Shown: piece by piece, positions 1 to 23,534 of the stretch
Numbering within the stretch: the stretch's first letter is position 1
How the letters are laid out: the number at the start of each line of letters is the position of its first letter
Assembly (NCBI GenBank): GCA_965153355.1
Contig: OZ231126.1
Span: forward strand, 15,004,001 to 15,068,000
Length of the DNA stretch: 64,000 bases
Source of the DNA: Flaccisagitta enflata
Lineage: Eukaryota; Chaetognatha; Sagittoidea; Aphragmophora
Reading direction: 5' to 3'
Translations under genes and position numbers: made by a program
Notes under the pieces: model-generated
Databases searched by the model: none
What the model was told of the DNA's origin: nothing
The model's input: the letters and a program-made list of their open reading frames with translations, nothing else

Positions 1-139
1 AAAAGGAAAAGGAGATTTCATCAAAAACGGAGATCGTATCAAAAATAGGACAAAGTTGAGATCTTTCTTTTCTTTCTCCTGTCACGCCCATTACCCTCCC
101 TTACCCTCCCTCTTCCTCCCCTTTCTCCTCCGACTATCC

Positions 140-157
140 CTTCTTTCTTTCTTTATT

Positions 158-224
<67 letters not shown>

Positions 225-560
225 AGCTTTCTAGCTTTCTTTCTCTCTTTCTTTCTTTCTTTCTCTCTTTCTTTCTTTCTTTCTTTCTTACTTTCTTCCT
301 TTCTTTCTTTCTTTCTCTCTTTCTTTTTATTTTTAATTCTCTATTTTTTTTTCTATTTTTTTTCTTTCGTTCTTTTTTTCTTTCTCTCTTTCTTTCTTTT
401 CTGCTTTCAATATTTTTTCTTTCCTTCCTTCCCTCTTTTTTAGTTCTTTCTTTTGACTTTTTTCTTTCTTTTTCCCCTTTTTTGTCTTTTCTTTTTTCTT
501 TCTGCCTTATTTTTTTCTTTTTTGCTGTTGTTGTACTTTCCATTCGTCTATTCTTTTTTT
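140..560. repeat. (CTTT)n tract
   Basis: CTTT repeats at 140-230, then a long impure pyrimidine tract to about 560. Reading frames here are composition artefacts. Confidence 0.9.
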
Positions 561-767
561 CTTTTCTTTCTTTCTGTCGTTGTCAACGCCGGCACCATTT
601 TCCTTCTCCTCCTCCTCATGTGCTACCTCCTCCTCATTGACCCTCGGCTGACCGCAAGTGGGATGTCCGGCAGTCAAATTCTCCACTAAAAATGACAGTT
701 AAAAACCCCTTCATCAGGCTTCTGTTGCGCGCGGCCCGTGCCACAAAGGAAACAAGAGCAGTCAGAG

Positions 768-960
<193 letters not shown>

Positions 961-1134
961 GCACTACGTGGTTGACCCGGTCATTTGTCCCTCCTCCTCT
1001 GGCTCTGCAAAGACGGGAGTTGATTTTGGTGTTCGTTTTTGCTCTGTGCTTGTGTGGGGGAAGGGGGGGGGGGCATTCTGTTCGTCTGTTAGTCTTTTTT
1101 TTCCTCATCCTTGTTCTCCCTCTCTGGCTCTCCC

Positions 1135-1333
<199 letters not shown>

Positions 1334-1599
1334 GTTGCAAGTGACGCTCGATGGCATCGAGCTGAATACAGAATAGTGATTACTACTATTCATTCCATTT
1401 TAATTTTTGAGGTTCCTTTGCCAGACACGATTTTCGTTGATTGCGGTTCACAATCAGAACCACTCGTTCAACGCAGACCCAAGAAATAGGATCATATACT
1501 AATAAAATGCTCAAATTCGCTCAATCTCCACGGAATAGACATTGAGCGAGAAACATTGCGCTAAGCTCATTTTTTTAAGTTTGAACTAAACCAAAAAAC

Positions 1600-2240
1600 A
1601 TGGAATGCCTAAGACAGAGTGCCCACGAAGCCAACATTTAGGGTATCAAAATGGCTCAAAATAGTAAATATACATGAGTGAAAATAGAAAAACAAGTGAA
1701 TAAAAATGATTAAGATAAGACATGCATGATATTTGAAAACAAAATTTGCATCGGTTTAGCAAGAGACTCAGATTTAGCTTAGATTACTGAGGAAGATTTA
1801 CTGAAAATTTCTCCAAATTTCTTTTTTGTCACTGACAAGGGGTTGGTCGAAATTTTAAGTTTGCATAGAAAATGAAAAAACGAAAAAACAAAGAACATAG
1901 TTCTCATCCCAAATCGTTTTTAGAGAAAACTATGTCTTTGAAAATGCAAAATTCTTTTGGGTGTGGCTTTCTTATAATTTCGACCTGAGAAAATAGAAAA
2001 AAATGTCAACAGAATTTCACTAAAAATCTTCATTTTTTTTGCCATTTTCCGTGAGAATGGTTTATCAAAAGGCGATTTAAAGTGTAAAATATGGAATAGA
2101 CGTACATATCAAGTGTATCCAATGACAACTTGAGCAATGATAACATTTGTAGATAGATAATTAGTCCATTATTGATGCAAAAGTGGGGTGAAGCGCTTCA
2201 TTTTTCCCTGGCAGATTTCACGTCCTAAGCCAAGAAAATG
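1600..2240. repeat. Diverged direct duplication, copy 1
   Basis: Matches 3100-3830 with many substitutions (shared GTGCCCACGAAG, CAACATTTAGGGTATCAAA, GAAGATTTACTGAAAATTTC). Lacks the short interspersed element present in copy 2. Non-coding as far as can be seen. Confidence 0.8.
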
Positions 2241-3099
2241 TCAATCAAAAAATACATTCGAGTCGTAGTGATGGATGGACCAACTGACATGATATGGTAT
2301 GGAGACTTATGGAGTTGCGTGTTTTCAACTTACAATCAAAATCGAGCTGGTTATGACGCCTGTATCGTATATCCGTCTTTCGTAGAAAATGAAACCGCAA
2401 CTGAATTCAAAACAAGTCATGTGTGATCAAAGCCTTTTTAAAGTGCTTTTTGTTGGCCATAGAGGCAGTCTTTTAATCAATCACTTTCAATAGATCAATT
2501 CCAAGTAAACCGTACATTTTCTTCCATCATGAGAGAATCTGGTTCAAGTTCCGAGTTTTCTGAAATTGAGCCAGAGAGCAATCCTTATTGTGGCGATTTT
2601 CAACAAAGAATCAGCGGATGTTTTCGGAAAATGCTCCAGCCACCGAAGAGAAGCCAAAAATACCGAATCTGCGTCGCCCTCGCCACTTATATCACGTAAA
2701 GTGCAAAATACACGTATTACTCGCAGAGGCATGAGGGCCGCCTGAGGCAGTAGTCAAGGCCCCATAAATTCTCTTACAAATGGGTAGGGAAAGTTATGCG
2801 GAGGTTAATGGGGAAAACAGGTTCTCGCGAGAAAAAAAACGTAACGGAAGTTTGAACCGACTGACCGATCGACGGACATAGCAATTCGTAGCATCAACTC
2901 AAGTCTCCCATGGATGGGCAGAGGCAATGATAAAGAACTTTATTTCCAGTTTGGGCAGAGGCAGCAAAAACTTGTGTCAATTCATCAACCAACAGATTTA
3001 CCAACATGGACACATGGTGTATGCACAACGACGGGCGCACCACGGACGGACGGGTCATTTTACCACATGGCACATTACCAACCCATTGGCATTGACCAC

Positions 3100-3840
3100 G
3101 CTGTAAGACAGTGTGCCCACGAAGACAACATTTAGGGTATCAAATTGGGTAAATAGAAAATATGATTGAGTGAGAAAAGAACAAGGCCAAGTAGGCCAAT
3201 AAGGTGCGCCGGATGGATTGTTGACCGAATGCGTTACCCGACCAACAGACCAACCAACTCACGGACACAGTCTATTTCAGAGGTGCTTTGGTGCACCTAA
3301 AAACAAGTGAGTAAAGTTGACTGAGAAGAGACATGCATAATATTTGGAAGCAAAATTTGCATGCAGCAAGAGACTCGTATTCAGCTCATATCACTTAAGA
3401 AGATTTACTGAAAATTTCTGCAAATTTCTTTTTTGTCCACGGACAGGGGGCTGGTCGAAATTATAAGTTTGCATAGAAAATGAAAAAATGAAAAAAACAA
3501 AGAATGCAGTTCTCTTCCCAAATTGTTTTTAGAAAAAACTATGTTTTTGAAAATGCGAAAGTTCTCTGTGTGTGGCATTCTTATAATTTTGACCTCAGAA
3601 AAAAAAAAATCAATAACACTTCACTGAAAATCTTCATTTTCCGGCCTTTTCCCATGATAATTGCTTATCAAAAGGCGACTTTAAGCGTAAAATATGATAC
3701 CAACCTACATATCATGTCTATCCAATGACAATTTTACCAATAAAAAAGTTTATGGAAGGATAATTGGTCCATCATTGATACGAAAGTGAGGTAAAGCACT
3801 TTATTTTTCCCTGGCAAATTTGGCGTCGTATTGATCTATC
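3100..3840. repeat. Diverged direct duplication, copy 2
   Basis: Counterpart of 1600-2240, with an extra 120 bp at 3181-3304. Confidence 0.8.
3181..3304 (+). mobile_element. Short interspersed element, ACAAGGCC family, GGTGC-word type
   Basis: Starts ACAAGGCCAAGTAGGCC (5' stem GGCC/GGCC); word GGTGCGCC at 3203-3210; GACC/ACCAA tract; 3' hairpin AGGTGCTTTGGTGCACCT and AAAAAC. The related sequence at 1675-1700 lacks it, which gives an empty site. Confidence 0.7.
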
Positions 3841-3933
3841 AACCCGAAACTACTTGACTATACCCCATTACTTTTTTTTTTTTTTTTTTTGCATCAATTT
3901 TACTCGCCCCTCTCCAGCTGTCTGTTAAATCAG

Positions 3934-12902
<8,969 letters not shown>

Positions 12903-13428
12903 GGAGTATGGGAAACGTGACAGAAAAGGCAAATATGTCTTGTCAATTTTCGCTTCCCTGACTCGGCTTTTATGTACTGCCCACTTCCTTTGTAAGCCAA
13001 CAATTCGGATCGCTATCACTAGTATCACTACCTATTAGTATTACATTTTATCTCAGATATTCACAATGATGAAAATGAACATTTTGTAAAATAACAACTG
13101 GGTCATTATCATTCTACCTTATAGATGTTACGTCCTTTGCAAAAATGAAAAACCGTTAAGTCTAAAGACTAATATCTTCAGTCTAAAGACTAATATCTTC
13201 AGTCTAAAGAGCTTCAATTTAGAGCACTTTCGCAGTGATCTGAATCGTTCCTCTTTGAAAAGGAAATCCGTTTATTCCGACCCTAATTCATTTTCCCCAT
13301 TCACGCCGTCATCTCTGATGCTCGTCAATTCTAAACCATTTCTCCGCTCTTTTTTCTGCCATCGAATTTTCAATTCTCCCCCCTTCCCTCCTCCTCTCAC
13401 CCATTCGGCCTTCACCCTTCCCTCACTT

Positions 13429-14053
<625 letters not shown>

Positions 14054-14469
14054 CAATCCTCCGGCTCTCATAACCCCATACTATCTTCCTCCCTTTCCCT
14101 TCCAACTTCCCTTTCTTTTGCTTCGATTCCTCATTCCCATAGGCGTCATAGAAGAAGACCCCCTCTGGCAGGAAAATGGAGCGCCAACCCCTCTTTTTTT
14201 TCCTTCCTCCTCCTCCTCCACTTCTTTTCTTCCTCATCTTCCACCGCGACCAAGTGTGAAATGTGACTGTTTTAGATGCGTCATCGTGGTGAGATCTCGA
14301 CGACGCAATGTTATTGGTTTTGGGGTAAACATAATCACGAGTGTTCATGAATACTATTGACTGAAGGGAGGACAGGATTGATTGGCACGGTTTAAAGGCG
14401 TATGGCGCTGGACTAATCGATCATATGCAAGTCTACAAGCATTCAGCTCGTGTCCAATCTCCATACCAT

Positions 14470-14650
14470 TTTTATTCGCGTGCTACGCGACTCTTCCCCC
14501 CGCTTTGTCTGTCCGTCCGTCCGTCCGTCCCACATTTCCTTTCGTGATTTTCATTCTTTAAACTCACTGCTCCTGCCCAAATGGTCCAGTGGCCTCAAAT
14601 ATGGCCCCTGCCCACCCGCACGCGATTGAGATCCGACCTTTGTTTTAAAA
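14470..14650 (-). mobile_element. Short interspersed element, ACAAGGCC family
   Basis: Minus strand: word AATCGCGTGC (14618-14627) with GGGTGGGCAGGGGCCATA, GGACGGACGG tract, 3' hairpin AGTCGCGTAGCACGCGAAT (14474-14492) and AAAAA. Present again inside the second duplicated block at about 31790-31968. Confidence 0.65.
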
Positions 14651-14789
14651 GGTACCATCTTAAATTATATCCAACCCCGCAGCATCGGATCTAAGAAAAG
14701 AAGTTATCCGCCCACAACACAATCCCTTTCCATGCAATAAAAACAAGGCCGGATACACGGGCCAAGACGGTGCGCCGAGCGTTTTTTAT

Positions 14790-15050
14790 TCATAGCTATC
14801 CCTAGCTCCATCAGACTTATCCCTAGCTCTATCAGGCCTCTCCCGAGCTCTATCAGACCTTTCCCAAGCTCTTATCAGACCTATCACCAGCTCTATCAGA
14901 CCTTTCCCAAGCTCTATCAGACCTATCAACAGCTCTATCAGACCTATCCCCAGCTCTATCAGACCTATCCGACCTATCCGATCTATCACCAGACCTATCC
15001 GACCTATCCCCAGCTCTATAAGACCTAACCGTAACTGATTATATTAGTAT
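14790..15050. repeat. AGCTCTATCAGACCTATCC minisatellite
   Basis: About 19-bp units; repeated in the second duplicated block at about 32115-32340. Confidence 0.85.
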
Positions 15051-15485
15051 CATTTATGATATATATGATATATATGATATATATGATATATATGTTATAT
15101 ATGATATATGATATGATATGATATATGATATGATTTATGATATGATATGATATATGATATGATATGATATATGATATGATACATGATATATGATATGATA
15201 TATGACAGGATATATGACAGGATATATGATATGATATGATATGATATCTGATATGATATATGATATGATATATGATATATGATATATGATATATGATATA
15301 TGATATATGATATGATATATGATATATGATATGATATATGATATATGATATGATATATGATATGATATATGATATGATATATGATATGATATATGATATG
15401 ATATATGATATATGATATATGATATATGATATATGATATATGATATATGATATGATATGATATATGATGTATATATATATATGAA
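15045..15485. repeat. ATATG/ATGAT satellite tract
   Basis: TATGATATATGATATGATATG-like repeats of 5-7 bp; second copy at 32360-32822 and a shorter one at 32995-33115. Confidence 0.9.
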
Positions 15486-15805
15486 ATGATGTATGATAAA
15501 GATGAGAAAGAGTGTTTTTCAGATTCTGTTTCACGGAAAACTAGAAATTGAAATTGAAATTGAAATACATCTATTTAACCCGAGACATGTTAAGGACACA
15601 AGATCAATAAACATATCCAAAAGGGTGCGTGCATGTGTAGTGCATAAAACTAATTTGATGGCACAAGATACATGAGCGTGAAATTTTACAACAGGCTTTG
15701 CGAGAATATATCAAATTGGGCAGAAAAGCTAAATGGTTGCGAAAGCAGTGTCGTCGTTTGGGCTAAAAGCAAAAGCTACATTCCGACGGCTGCGTTTATA
15801 CTTGG

Positions 15806-16674
15806 TGTTAGAAATGTATGTCCGTCCGTCTATTAAGTATGAGTGCATTTGTTTCTTTTGCGTGCTTTTGGTTTTTCTTCTTTTCCTGTTATTCAGTGCC
15901 GGCGTCTTTTGTTTCTCGCCATTTTTTATATTGGACGCTAGATGGGTAACCATATGGTTGCGCCTTGTATTTTGTGCCATTTGTTTTTATTACGTAGGCA
16001 AACATACGTAACTCGTCTTTCGTATCATCCAATTTTGGATTGATTGATTTTATTATTTACGGCATTGCTTCTTAAAGTGATTGATTGATTTTTCGTGATC
16101 GATTGAATGCGCCCTTGGAATTCACTAATTTCAATAATCTCTCATCTTTTTATTGCAGATAAACTTATGAACGGACAATTAACGTTAGTTTGACATCGAC
16201 AGACTGTGGGTTGAAACCAACGAAAGTGGGCCTAAAAGTAAGTTTTATAGACGCGTCTTTGCTTTTATTAACGTTGTTTTTATCTTGTCTTCCGGTCTGA
16301 TTTTAGTATGGTTTTTATCGCTTGCCCGATCAGCTTGCTATAGGGATGATATGAATGAATTTAATGGGATGGGCCGGGGCAGGTATTATCAGGTGGCATG
16401 GGCTCTGAAGAAGATGAACATGTTGTCATGTGCTGTTTCTGTCCTTTATTGTGTCCTATCTCGATTTCATGTTATCTTTTGCGTTTGCTGATCACCATTA
16501 ACGCCCACTTTCCCTTTCATTTTTCCCCCTCTCTTCAGTTGTTGAAATTTTTATGGAATAAACGAGACGATCGCCTTCCTATTTTCCAATCGGCCAACTT
16601 TCTTTCACCACAAGTCGTCAGTCAGATAGACGCTCATAGACAGTGCCAGTTGAAACTCGTGGGCGTAATTTATA
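15806..16674 (+). repeat. 5' LTR of BEL/Pao element
   Basis: Begins TGTTAGAAATGTATGTCC and is nearly identical to 23535-24408. The left flank CTTGG is the target-site duplication. It contains an AATAAA-like ATGGAATAAACG at about 16553. Confidence 0.92.
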
Positions 16675-16710
16675 TTTCAGCAATTTAAAAGCAACTCGAC
16701 TCTTTACATC

Positions 16711-19700
16711 TTGACCTCCAGCGAAATTGGACAATGGCGGCGCGGCAGCGACGACACCGTCTCGGCTGCTTCAACGTCATCTCGTGTATCTCACTTCGGT
16801 TTGAATCAGTGTCCGAGGTCGGATCGTTTGCGCGCGATGAGAAACGACATCACGGCGGAGATGGAAGGATGCCGGCGCCTTTTCGACGCCGTTGCCGCTT
16901 ACGCCGAAGGATCGAATGATTTCGACGACGCCGCATGTGAATCAGATGGCGCTCGACACGGCCTTCGGGATATGGTCTACGACTTTATATCATACGCAAG
17001 GCAAATGGCGCTCGACTCGATGCCCGGCGACCCTCTTCGGTCGCGGCGTCCACTCTGCGTCGAATCCGGCGCGAATGGAACTCCATGCGTTTCTTCGATC
17101 GTGAAAACTATCCAGAGGGTTTTCCTTCCAACGCCGACATCGTTAACGCAATGCACAATGACATTGGGAATCGTAAAAGACCCGTCAATGAATTCTCATG
17201 GAACAGTCTCCCAACTGACACTCATGCCCGTGACAATGTGACTGGGCTCCAACACCAAGGATGCGGAACGTCTTGCCAAACCGACGGATCCGAGTATCTA
17301 CCACTTCCGGCCCCGCGACATAGTGCGCAATCTCCAACTGGCGGTCAATTTTAAATCTGCCGCCGATCCAAAGGAGATGCCGTCAATCAGTGGGTCTCGG
17401 ATTTGGTCTCGGAAATTGAACCTGCGCGTGCGTCTCCGATGGAGCAAGCTGACGACATGCTTGCGGATCTCGACGACGCCGATGCTCTTGCAAGAGGTCG
17501 TGGGATTATCAACGGACTGACGCCGCAGGAGAGGGCGAGGCGACGCTTCGTCAACAGGAGTGCGGAGAGAGACAGATGGGGTAGACAGCTGGAGGAGGAA
17601 ATGCGACAAGGCCGGCGGCTGATAGATGATTTGCAGCAGCAACAACGGGAGGAGGAGCAGCGACAGCAGGACAACAGCAGCAGCATCAATTGCAGATGCA
17701 GCAGCAGCAGCTCCAACAGCAACGTCAACTCCACCGACCACAGGAGCAGCAGCAAACGACAGCTCAACGGCAGCAGCAAGAGCTGTTGCAGCAGCAGCAG
17801 TTGCAGCAACTTCAACAATTTCGTCAACAAGACCAACAACAACGTCAAGTCTTGCAGCCGGCGCCACAACATGTGGTTCAACAACAACAACAACGGCGGC
17901 AGCAGCAGCAACAGCAGCAACAGACAGCAACAAGGGCTGCAACAACATCAACGGTTATGCTTGCCGCATGAACAACAACAACAGCGGCAAAATAATGAAG
18001 ATGAACGTATGCAACAGCAACTGCAGCAGCAACAGCAACCTTCCGCCGCGATCCCAGCGGTGGTAGTGGATCCTCCAGCGTCAAATAACCATCCTGTCGA
18101 AAGCATGAGCGTCAGTGAAGAAACAGAAGAAGAAGAGAGACAGCAGCGCCTTGCAGAACACGTCTGCGCATGATGGCTGAAGGTGAAGGTGGTGGTGCAG
18201 CAACAGCTCCAAAGGCGCCGATCGCGGTGCCATTGGGATTCCAACAGCGAAGCTCATCACAAGAAGACAAAGAGTTGTACGACAGAATGTGTAACTTTCG
18301 CCAGCAGCAGCAACGAGATAAAGATAGAAGAGCAGGAGTATTCAATAATGCGGCAGAAATGCAACGAAAACACTGGAATAGCCTGAACGACGGCGGCATT
18401 GGTGGAGCTTTAGAGCAGCGGGATGTGAAGCTTAGACAACTGTCTGAGCTGGACAAGCAGCAGCCGCAGCATCCGCCAAAAGACCGTCGATCTATCTTCT
18501 TCAATCCGGGATTGTTTCGAACTTACAGCAACGTCATGTGCAGTCAGTGGAAGCGTCCGTCAAGCAGCCGATGCAGCAGCAACAGTTGGAGCAGCAGCAG
18601 CAGCAAGGACAGCGTCAGCGTCAACTGCAGCAGCAGAATGAACAGCAACAGCATCCTGACCAGCAACAGCAGCTTCAACATCAACAGTGGCAGCAGCAAC
18701 GGCTTCAACAACTGCAACAGCATCAGGATCAGCATCACCAAACCCCAGCAGCAACGATTCTCCCTACCGCACCGGAAGTGATCTTCGAGAAGCAGATTGG
18801 TTCTGCTAGAAGGGAGACTGAACTTCCCCGTCAAGAGGAAAAGGTCTTCAACACAGCCGGAAGCGGAGGTGATGCAACGGAGGCGATGCGCAGGAGGCAG
18901 AAGCAGGAGGCCGCTGACGCGAAGTTGGCACAGCAGCTGCAAGATAAGGAGAGAAGAAAAGTCGCTCCCAAGAAGGCAATGAGTGGATTGCAGCCGAAGG
19001 CGCCAAAAGTAGCGCAAGCGCCTCTAGCAACGCCTCAAGCGGAAGTCATCCAGCAGAATCAACGTTTGCAGCAGGAAGTGGATAGTTTGAAGATGCAGAT
19101 TCAGCAGAGAGACTTTGACCTTGCCGCAGCGAGAGAAGAAGAGAAACAACGTAAAGAAGAACAACAACAGCGACAGTACGTCCGCCAAGATTTTGATGCT
19201 CCCCGATTCCATCAAGATGATCGTCAACAACAAATGAATCAGCAGGAAGAAGTTGGGTGGAGTGTGAAAACTACCAAAAAGAGATCTCCGGTCAAGGTCG
19301 GGGGTCAATACGCGTTCACCCAACAAGAGCCAGCGTATCATCAGGTGGAGCTTCATCAAGTAGCTCGTCAACCGGAAGTCCATGTACAGATGCCCAACAA
19401 TCCGGCTCTGGACATGTTCCTGGAGAGGGCGGCGTACAACGATTATATGCGAGCAAGGGAGGTCGGCCTCAAAGCATTGGAGAGAGCAAGACCTGAGAAG
19501 CCTCTGCAGGAGCTTTCATCCACCGATTTCATGATGTGGAAGAGGAAGTTCAAAGATGCTGAAAAGCATGAAGGCTTGACGCAAATGGACATTTTATTGG
19601 AATTGCCTAAGTGGTTTGCTGGTCCAGCAAAGGAGATCATTGAAACTGCGACGATTGATGCAACTGAAGCGACAGCAAGAGGAGAGATTGACGACGCCTT

Positions 19701-20597
19701 CGCAAAAATGGACGTCGTCTTTATGGCAAGGCGCTGCAACATTGCGGCGCTGTTCAACGAAATCGTCGCGGAGGCGGATCCAGTCGGCCGACCATGCAAG
19801 GCATTTCAATTTGTCTGCAAGGTTGCAAAGGCAAAGAAGATTGCGAGGACCTGTGGGAAGTGCAACACTGCTATCGTGACGAGCTGCTGCAGGAAATCCT
19901 CAATAAGAGGGTCCCTCATCTTGCAGATAAATTTTGGGAAAAGCAACATGAAGCAACCCAGAAAGGACAGTCATTTTCATTCGACAACTTGGTCAACATG
20001 ATTGAGACATGGGCGGTGATTCAGCGCAACAAAGGTGCAAGCTGCAAAACAGCGTCAGTGGCAGCAGTCGCAACGACAGAAAAAGAGGCGCCATCATCAT
20101 ACGAGGATGCTTTGACCAATGGCAAGCAAAAGATGCAGTCGACGGACCGCTGCAACGTCTGCAGTGGAATGCATCAAACAGAAGAATGTCATCAGCTGTT
20201 AGAGTTGGAAGTGGACGCGAGAGTTCAAAAGATCATGTCTCGTCGTCTTTGCTTCCACTGCCTCGCGCCAGGACACAACGCCAAAGGATGTGCAAACAGA
20301 CCAACTTGCCAGATCTGCAAGAAGCGGCACACAACAATTCTCCACGGGCGCACCTACAAGAAAGAGGAAAAGGAAGAGAAGAAAGGAGAGAATAAGCAGG
20401 GAAATAAAGTACCGCTGGCTCCCTTCAAAAAGTCAGAGGATGCGGCTGCAGCAACACCAACAGCTCCGTCGACGGCGGAGGCAGCCAATCCTCACGGAAG
20501 TGATCTCTTCCAACGTCACGGCATGACTGGCGGCGACGGCAGCGTCGCGGTCCGTCTCTTCATTCGGACGGCGTTGTCCGTCCGATTGTTCCAGTGA
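16711..20597 (+). pseudogene. BEL/Pao gag region, frame-broken
   Basis: Coding potential jumps between frames: 16711-17241, then 17085-17354, 17403-18173, 18170 to about 18580, 18538-20001, and 19794-20597. The middle is dominated by CAG/CAA codons (Gln/Ser/Asn homopolymers), where shifts happen easily or may be assembly errors. At about 19260-20000 lies a Gag-like helical region (FMMWKRKFKDAEKHEGLTQM, LLELPKWFAGPAKEI). At about 20145-20345 are the BEL-type zinc motifs CNVCSGMHQTEEC, CFHCLAPGHNAKGC and CQICKKRHTTILH, which identify the family. It should make a nucleocapsid and capsid; in this copy it cannot be read as one protein. Confidence 0.85.
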
Positions 20598-22455
20598 CTA
20601 TCATAAACAATTCTTCGGGTGTGCAGAGGACGATATACGCTATGATCGACTCAGGCGCTGATCGCGACGTGATCAGTACCAATGTTATTCGCAGTCTTCT
20701 GATTCCGACAAAAACAGTGCAAATGACGGTGATTACTGTGGGAAATCATGTTGTTGAGGATCGTTTCATCGCATCATTCACCATGAAGTCGGTCGACGAG
20801 GAATATGTCGTCGACATCAACGACGCGTTGGTGGGTGATTTGTTAACGAGTGAACGCGACATTCCTCCTTTTCTCCGCGACCTATCCGACCAACCTCACA
20901 TCAGAGATATAAAGTTTCCAGAGGCAGAAGGCGGTGTTATGATGATCATCGGAGCGGCGCATGCGGATGCCGCCGTCGCTCAGGAAGTCCGCCGAGGGCC
21001 TTCAGGATCCTTGACTTGCTTCAGATGTTTATTCGGTTGGACTGTATGTGGAAAAAGGGAAGAGGGGCGAGATTTTGCATCGATCAACGCCATCGCAACG
21101 GATGATCGCGTCCTCCACGACAGCATCGATCGCATCCTCGACAATCGCGTCCTCAACAGCAACATCGACCGCATCTTCTACCATGACTTTGCATCACCAA
21201 TCGTCTCGCAAGAGGAGATGGGCGATTCCCTTGAAAACATCAGAGCGTGCAAAATGTTAGAGGAAAAGACATACTTTTGCCCAATTGCAGCAAAGAATCT
21301 TCTTCCTAAACCGGAAGTGACGCAAGACGTCTTGGAGGAGGCGCGCAAACAGCTCGTCAAGTCAATGCAGCGGCAACATTATTCCGACGTTTTCGAACAA
21401 TTGGAGTTGGGAAAAGCCTTTAAGCCAGGAAGCCGTCGTGACTTTATCATCAAGAACAAGGAGGTGCTAAAGTTGAACCCTTTCGTCGATGACGACGGCA
21501 TCCCTCGCGTCGGCAGCCGATTGGAGAATGCCGACATCGCACATGACGCTAAATTTCCCTTCATCCTTCCGCCAAAAGACGAGGATGTGAAATCATTAAT
21601 TCGCCATTATCGTCATAATGATTTTCACGCGGGTGCAAAGCATACATTGTGCCAATTACGCCAATTTGTGTGGATTACAGAAGGTCTTCAGGCTGTCAAG
21701 AGCGTCGCCAACACGTGCTTCAGATGCCAGAAGAACTTTAAAAAGAACGCGAATCAGCGAATGGCTAATCTTCCATCAAATCGCATCAATCCTGCACCTG
21801 TTTTTACAGAGACCGGATTGGATATGTCAGCCGATGCGATGGTAAATGCAATCATCCGCTTTGCAGCAAGGCGCCCAGGAATCAACCGATTCACTTTAGA
21901 CTGTGGAACTAATCTAGTCATCGGTCTCTTCAAGCGCCATTTGCTTCCATCTCTACTGGCCATCCTTCACGTCGATGCCTTCAACACTGCTGTCGTCGAA
22001 GTTGAAGGAATTCTCAACCGTCGTCCTCTGACAGCGCTCAGTGATGATTAAATGATTCTGAGGCCCTCACACCGAATCATATCCTCAATCCATCAACATC
22101 CGGCAACGCCTCTCTGGATCTGGCGCAACAAGGCGTCAACTCTGACGCCGACTCAGCGAAGATTCAATGGAGGCGTGCGCAATCGCGTGTGGATGCGTTT
22201 TGGAAATCGTGGAGGGTCGAATATTTGTCGCTTCTTCACGCGCGAAGCAAATGGTCGAGATCCGAGAGAGACTTTGCGGTCGACGACATGGTCGTCGTCA
22301 TGGGCGAAACGCTGCCTCGTCACAATTGGAGTTTAGGACGCGTCATGGGTGTCGAAGGATCATCAGCCCATGTCCGGAGGGCTTATTCTCAACGCCAAGA
22401 TGAAAAGATCGTGAAAGACCGCATAAAGCTTCTGCGGCTGGGATTGGATTCATAA
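20594..22455 (+). pseudogene. BEL/Pao pol remnant: aspartic protease and integrase pieces, RT absent
   Basis: An open frame at 20594-22051 starts with the retropepsin motif MIDSGADRDVIS (about residues 17-28). At about 21470 it passes into the segment that normally follows RNase H (LKLNPFVDDDGIPRVGSRLE), then the integrase zinc-binding H2C2 domain (HYRHNDFHAGAKHTL..ANTCFRCQKN), and ends after VEGILNRRPLTALSDD. No YxDD reverse-transcriptase motif or RNase H was found. The integrase core is shortened: the start of the domain and a DCGTNLVIG step are present but the spacing is too small. A further frame at 22189-22455 carries the C-terminal WKSWRVEYL..DDMVVVMGETLPRHNW..LGRVM segment. This is a deletion derivative. 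Confidence 0.85.
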
Positions 22456-23534
22456 AAAACGCTAAGTTTTGAGAGAGAGAGAAAAAAGGCGCATGGGCCT
22501 GTCCATTAGTAACTATAGATATGAGTGATTGAAACTCTGACTTGTTATATTTACAAAGAGTTGTTATTATTCATATTTGGTTCTGATTATCCATGCTTTC
22601 ATCTTTCCTCTTGTCAATTATGTTATCCATTTCCATTAACACATCAAAAACACTGATTCATTCGCTCTGTCTACATGTACATATGATTGTGCCAAAATCC
22701 ATTCTTATCATTATCAGTTCGCGTTAACGAACATTTCAAAGCTTCCGCTGACGACGTTGTTCCATCTGCGAAGTCAGTCTACATCTTGAAGTCGCTCGTC
22801 GGAGTCAAGATGTCCCGTCAGCATCCGGCTCCACCTGCGCCTTTCGATGCGGTCGCCGTTTGACATCATTCATCGCCTTTCGCCCCGGAGTTGACGAGAT
22901 GTTGGAGCCAGAATGACCGCTCGTCTCTGTAATGGAGAAGGCGCAGGTGATGTGGTCGTTCCATGATGCTTACTAATTTTTTCTTTTACTTAACAGATTC
23001 GTTTTTATATATAGTTAGTAATTTATTTAATTTTGTCTTGTTTTGTTTGGTTCCTTGGAACATGTACATTTTTGTTGTGTTTGTTTTAGACATGTCTTTT
23101 TAATCTTTATTACGAATACTTTCGTATGATATGTTTTTAGTAGTATGCCCCTACTTATTATTTTCCACTCTCAAGTCAAATCCCAGGCTTGGAGTGCTCC
23201 AAGGCCCGTTCCCCCTTTCCCCCCCCTTTCCCCTTAACTTTTTCAGAACGGGTGCCTCAACCTCCTCGTCTCCGCCTCGTTTCCATCCGCGTCATCGTGA
23301 TCGTTGAAAATTTGCTGGTGGTGGATCCTTTCCGGACGGGAATCATCATTCGTGCAGTCGTCGATCTGTTGATAGTTAGGGTGGGGATGTAAGAGGCGGT
23401 GGACGGGGAGAGGGGCGGGGCTGTGTCTATGTAATTTTTTTAAGGAAGGTAGTATCGGTTTTTAGTAGGGTTTCCCGACTGGAAACTAGATGTCGGAGTT
23501 TTGAAATTCGTGAAATTCCAAAAATGGGGCAGAA
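22456..23534 (+). other. BEL/Pao 3' untranslated region
   Basis: No coding potential recognised between the end of the pol remnant and the 3' LTR. It is AT-rich and ends in the purine-rich tract before 23535. Confidence 0.6.

Larger units (their letters stand above)
14182..15544. repeat. Duplicated block, copy 1
   Basis: Starts CGCCAACCCCTC and ends CACGGAAAACTAG. It recurs in direct orientation at 31501-32883 with few differences (for example GGGAGGACAGG versus GGGAAGACAGG) plus copy-number changes in the satellite part. It holds a T/C-rich leader, a reverse short interspersed element (14474-14640), an AGCTCTATCAGACCT minisatellite and an AT satellite. Confidence 0.92.

Noticed and set aside
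17690-18760. PolyQ/polyS proteins in several frames and both strands
   Set aside because: They are frames of the CAG/CAA-rich gag region of the BEL element.
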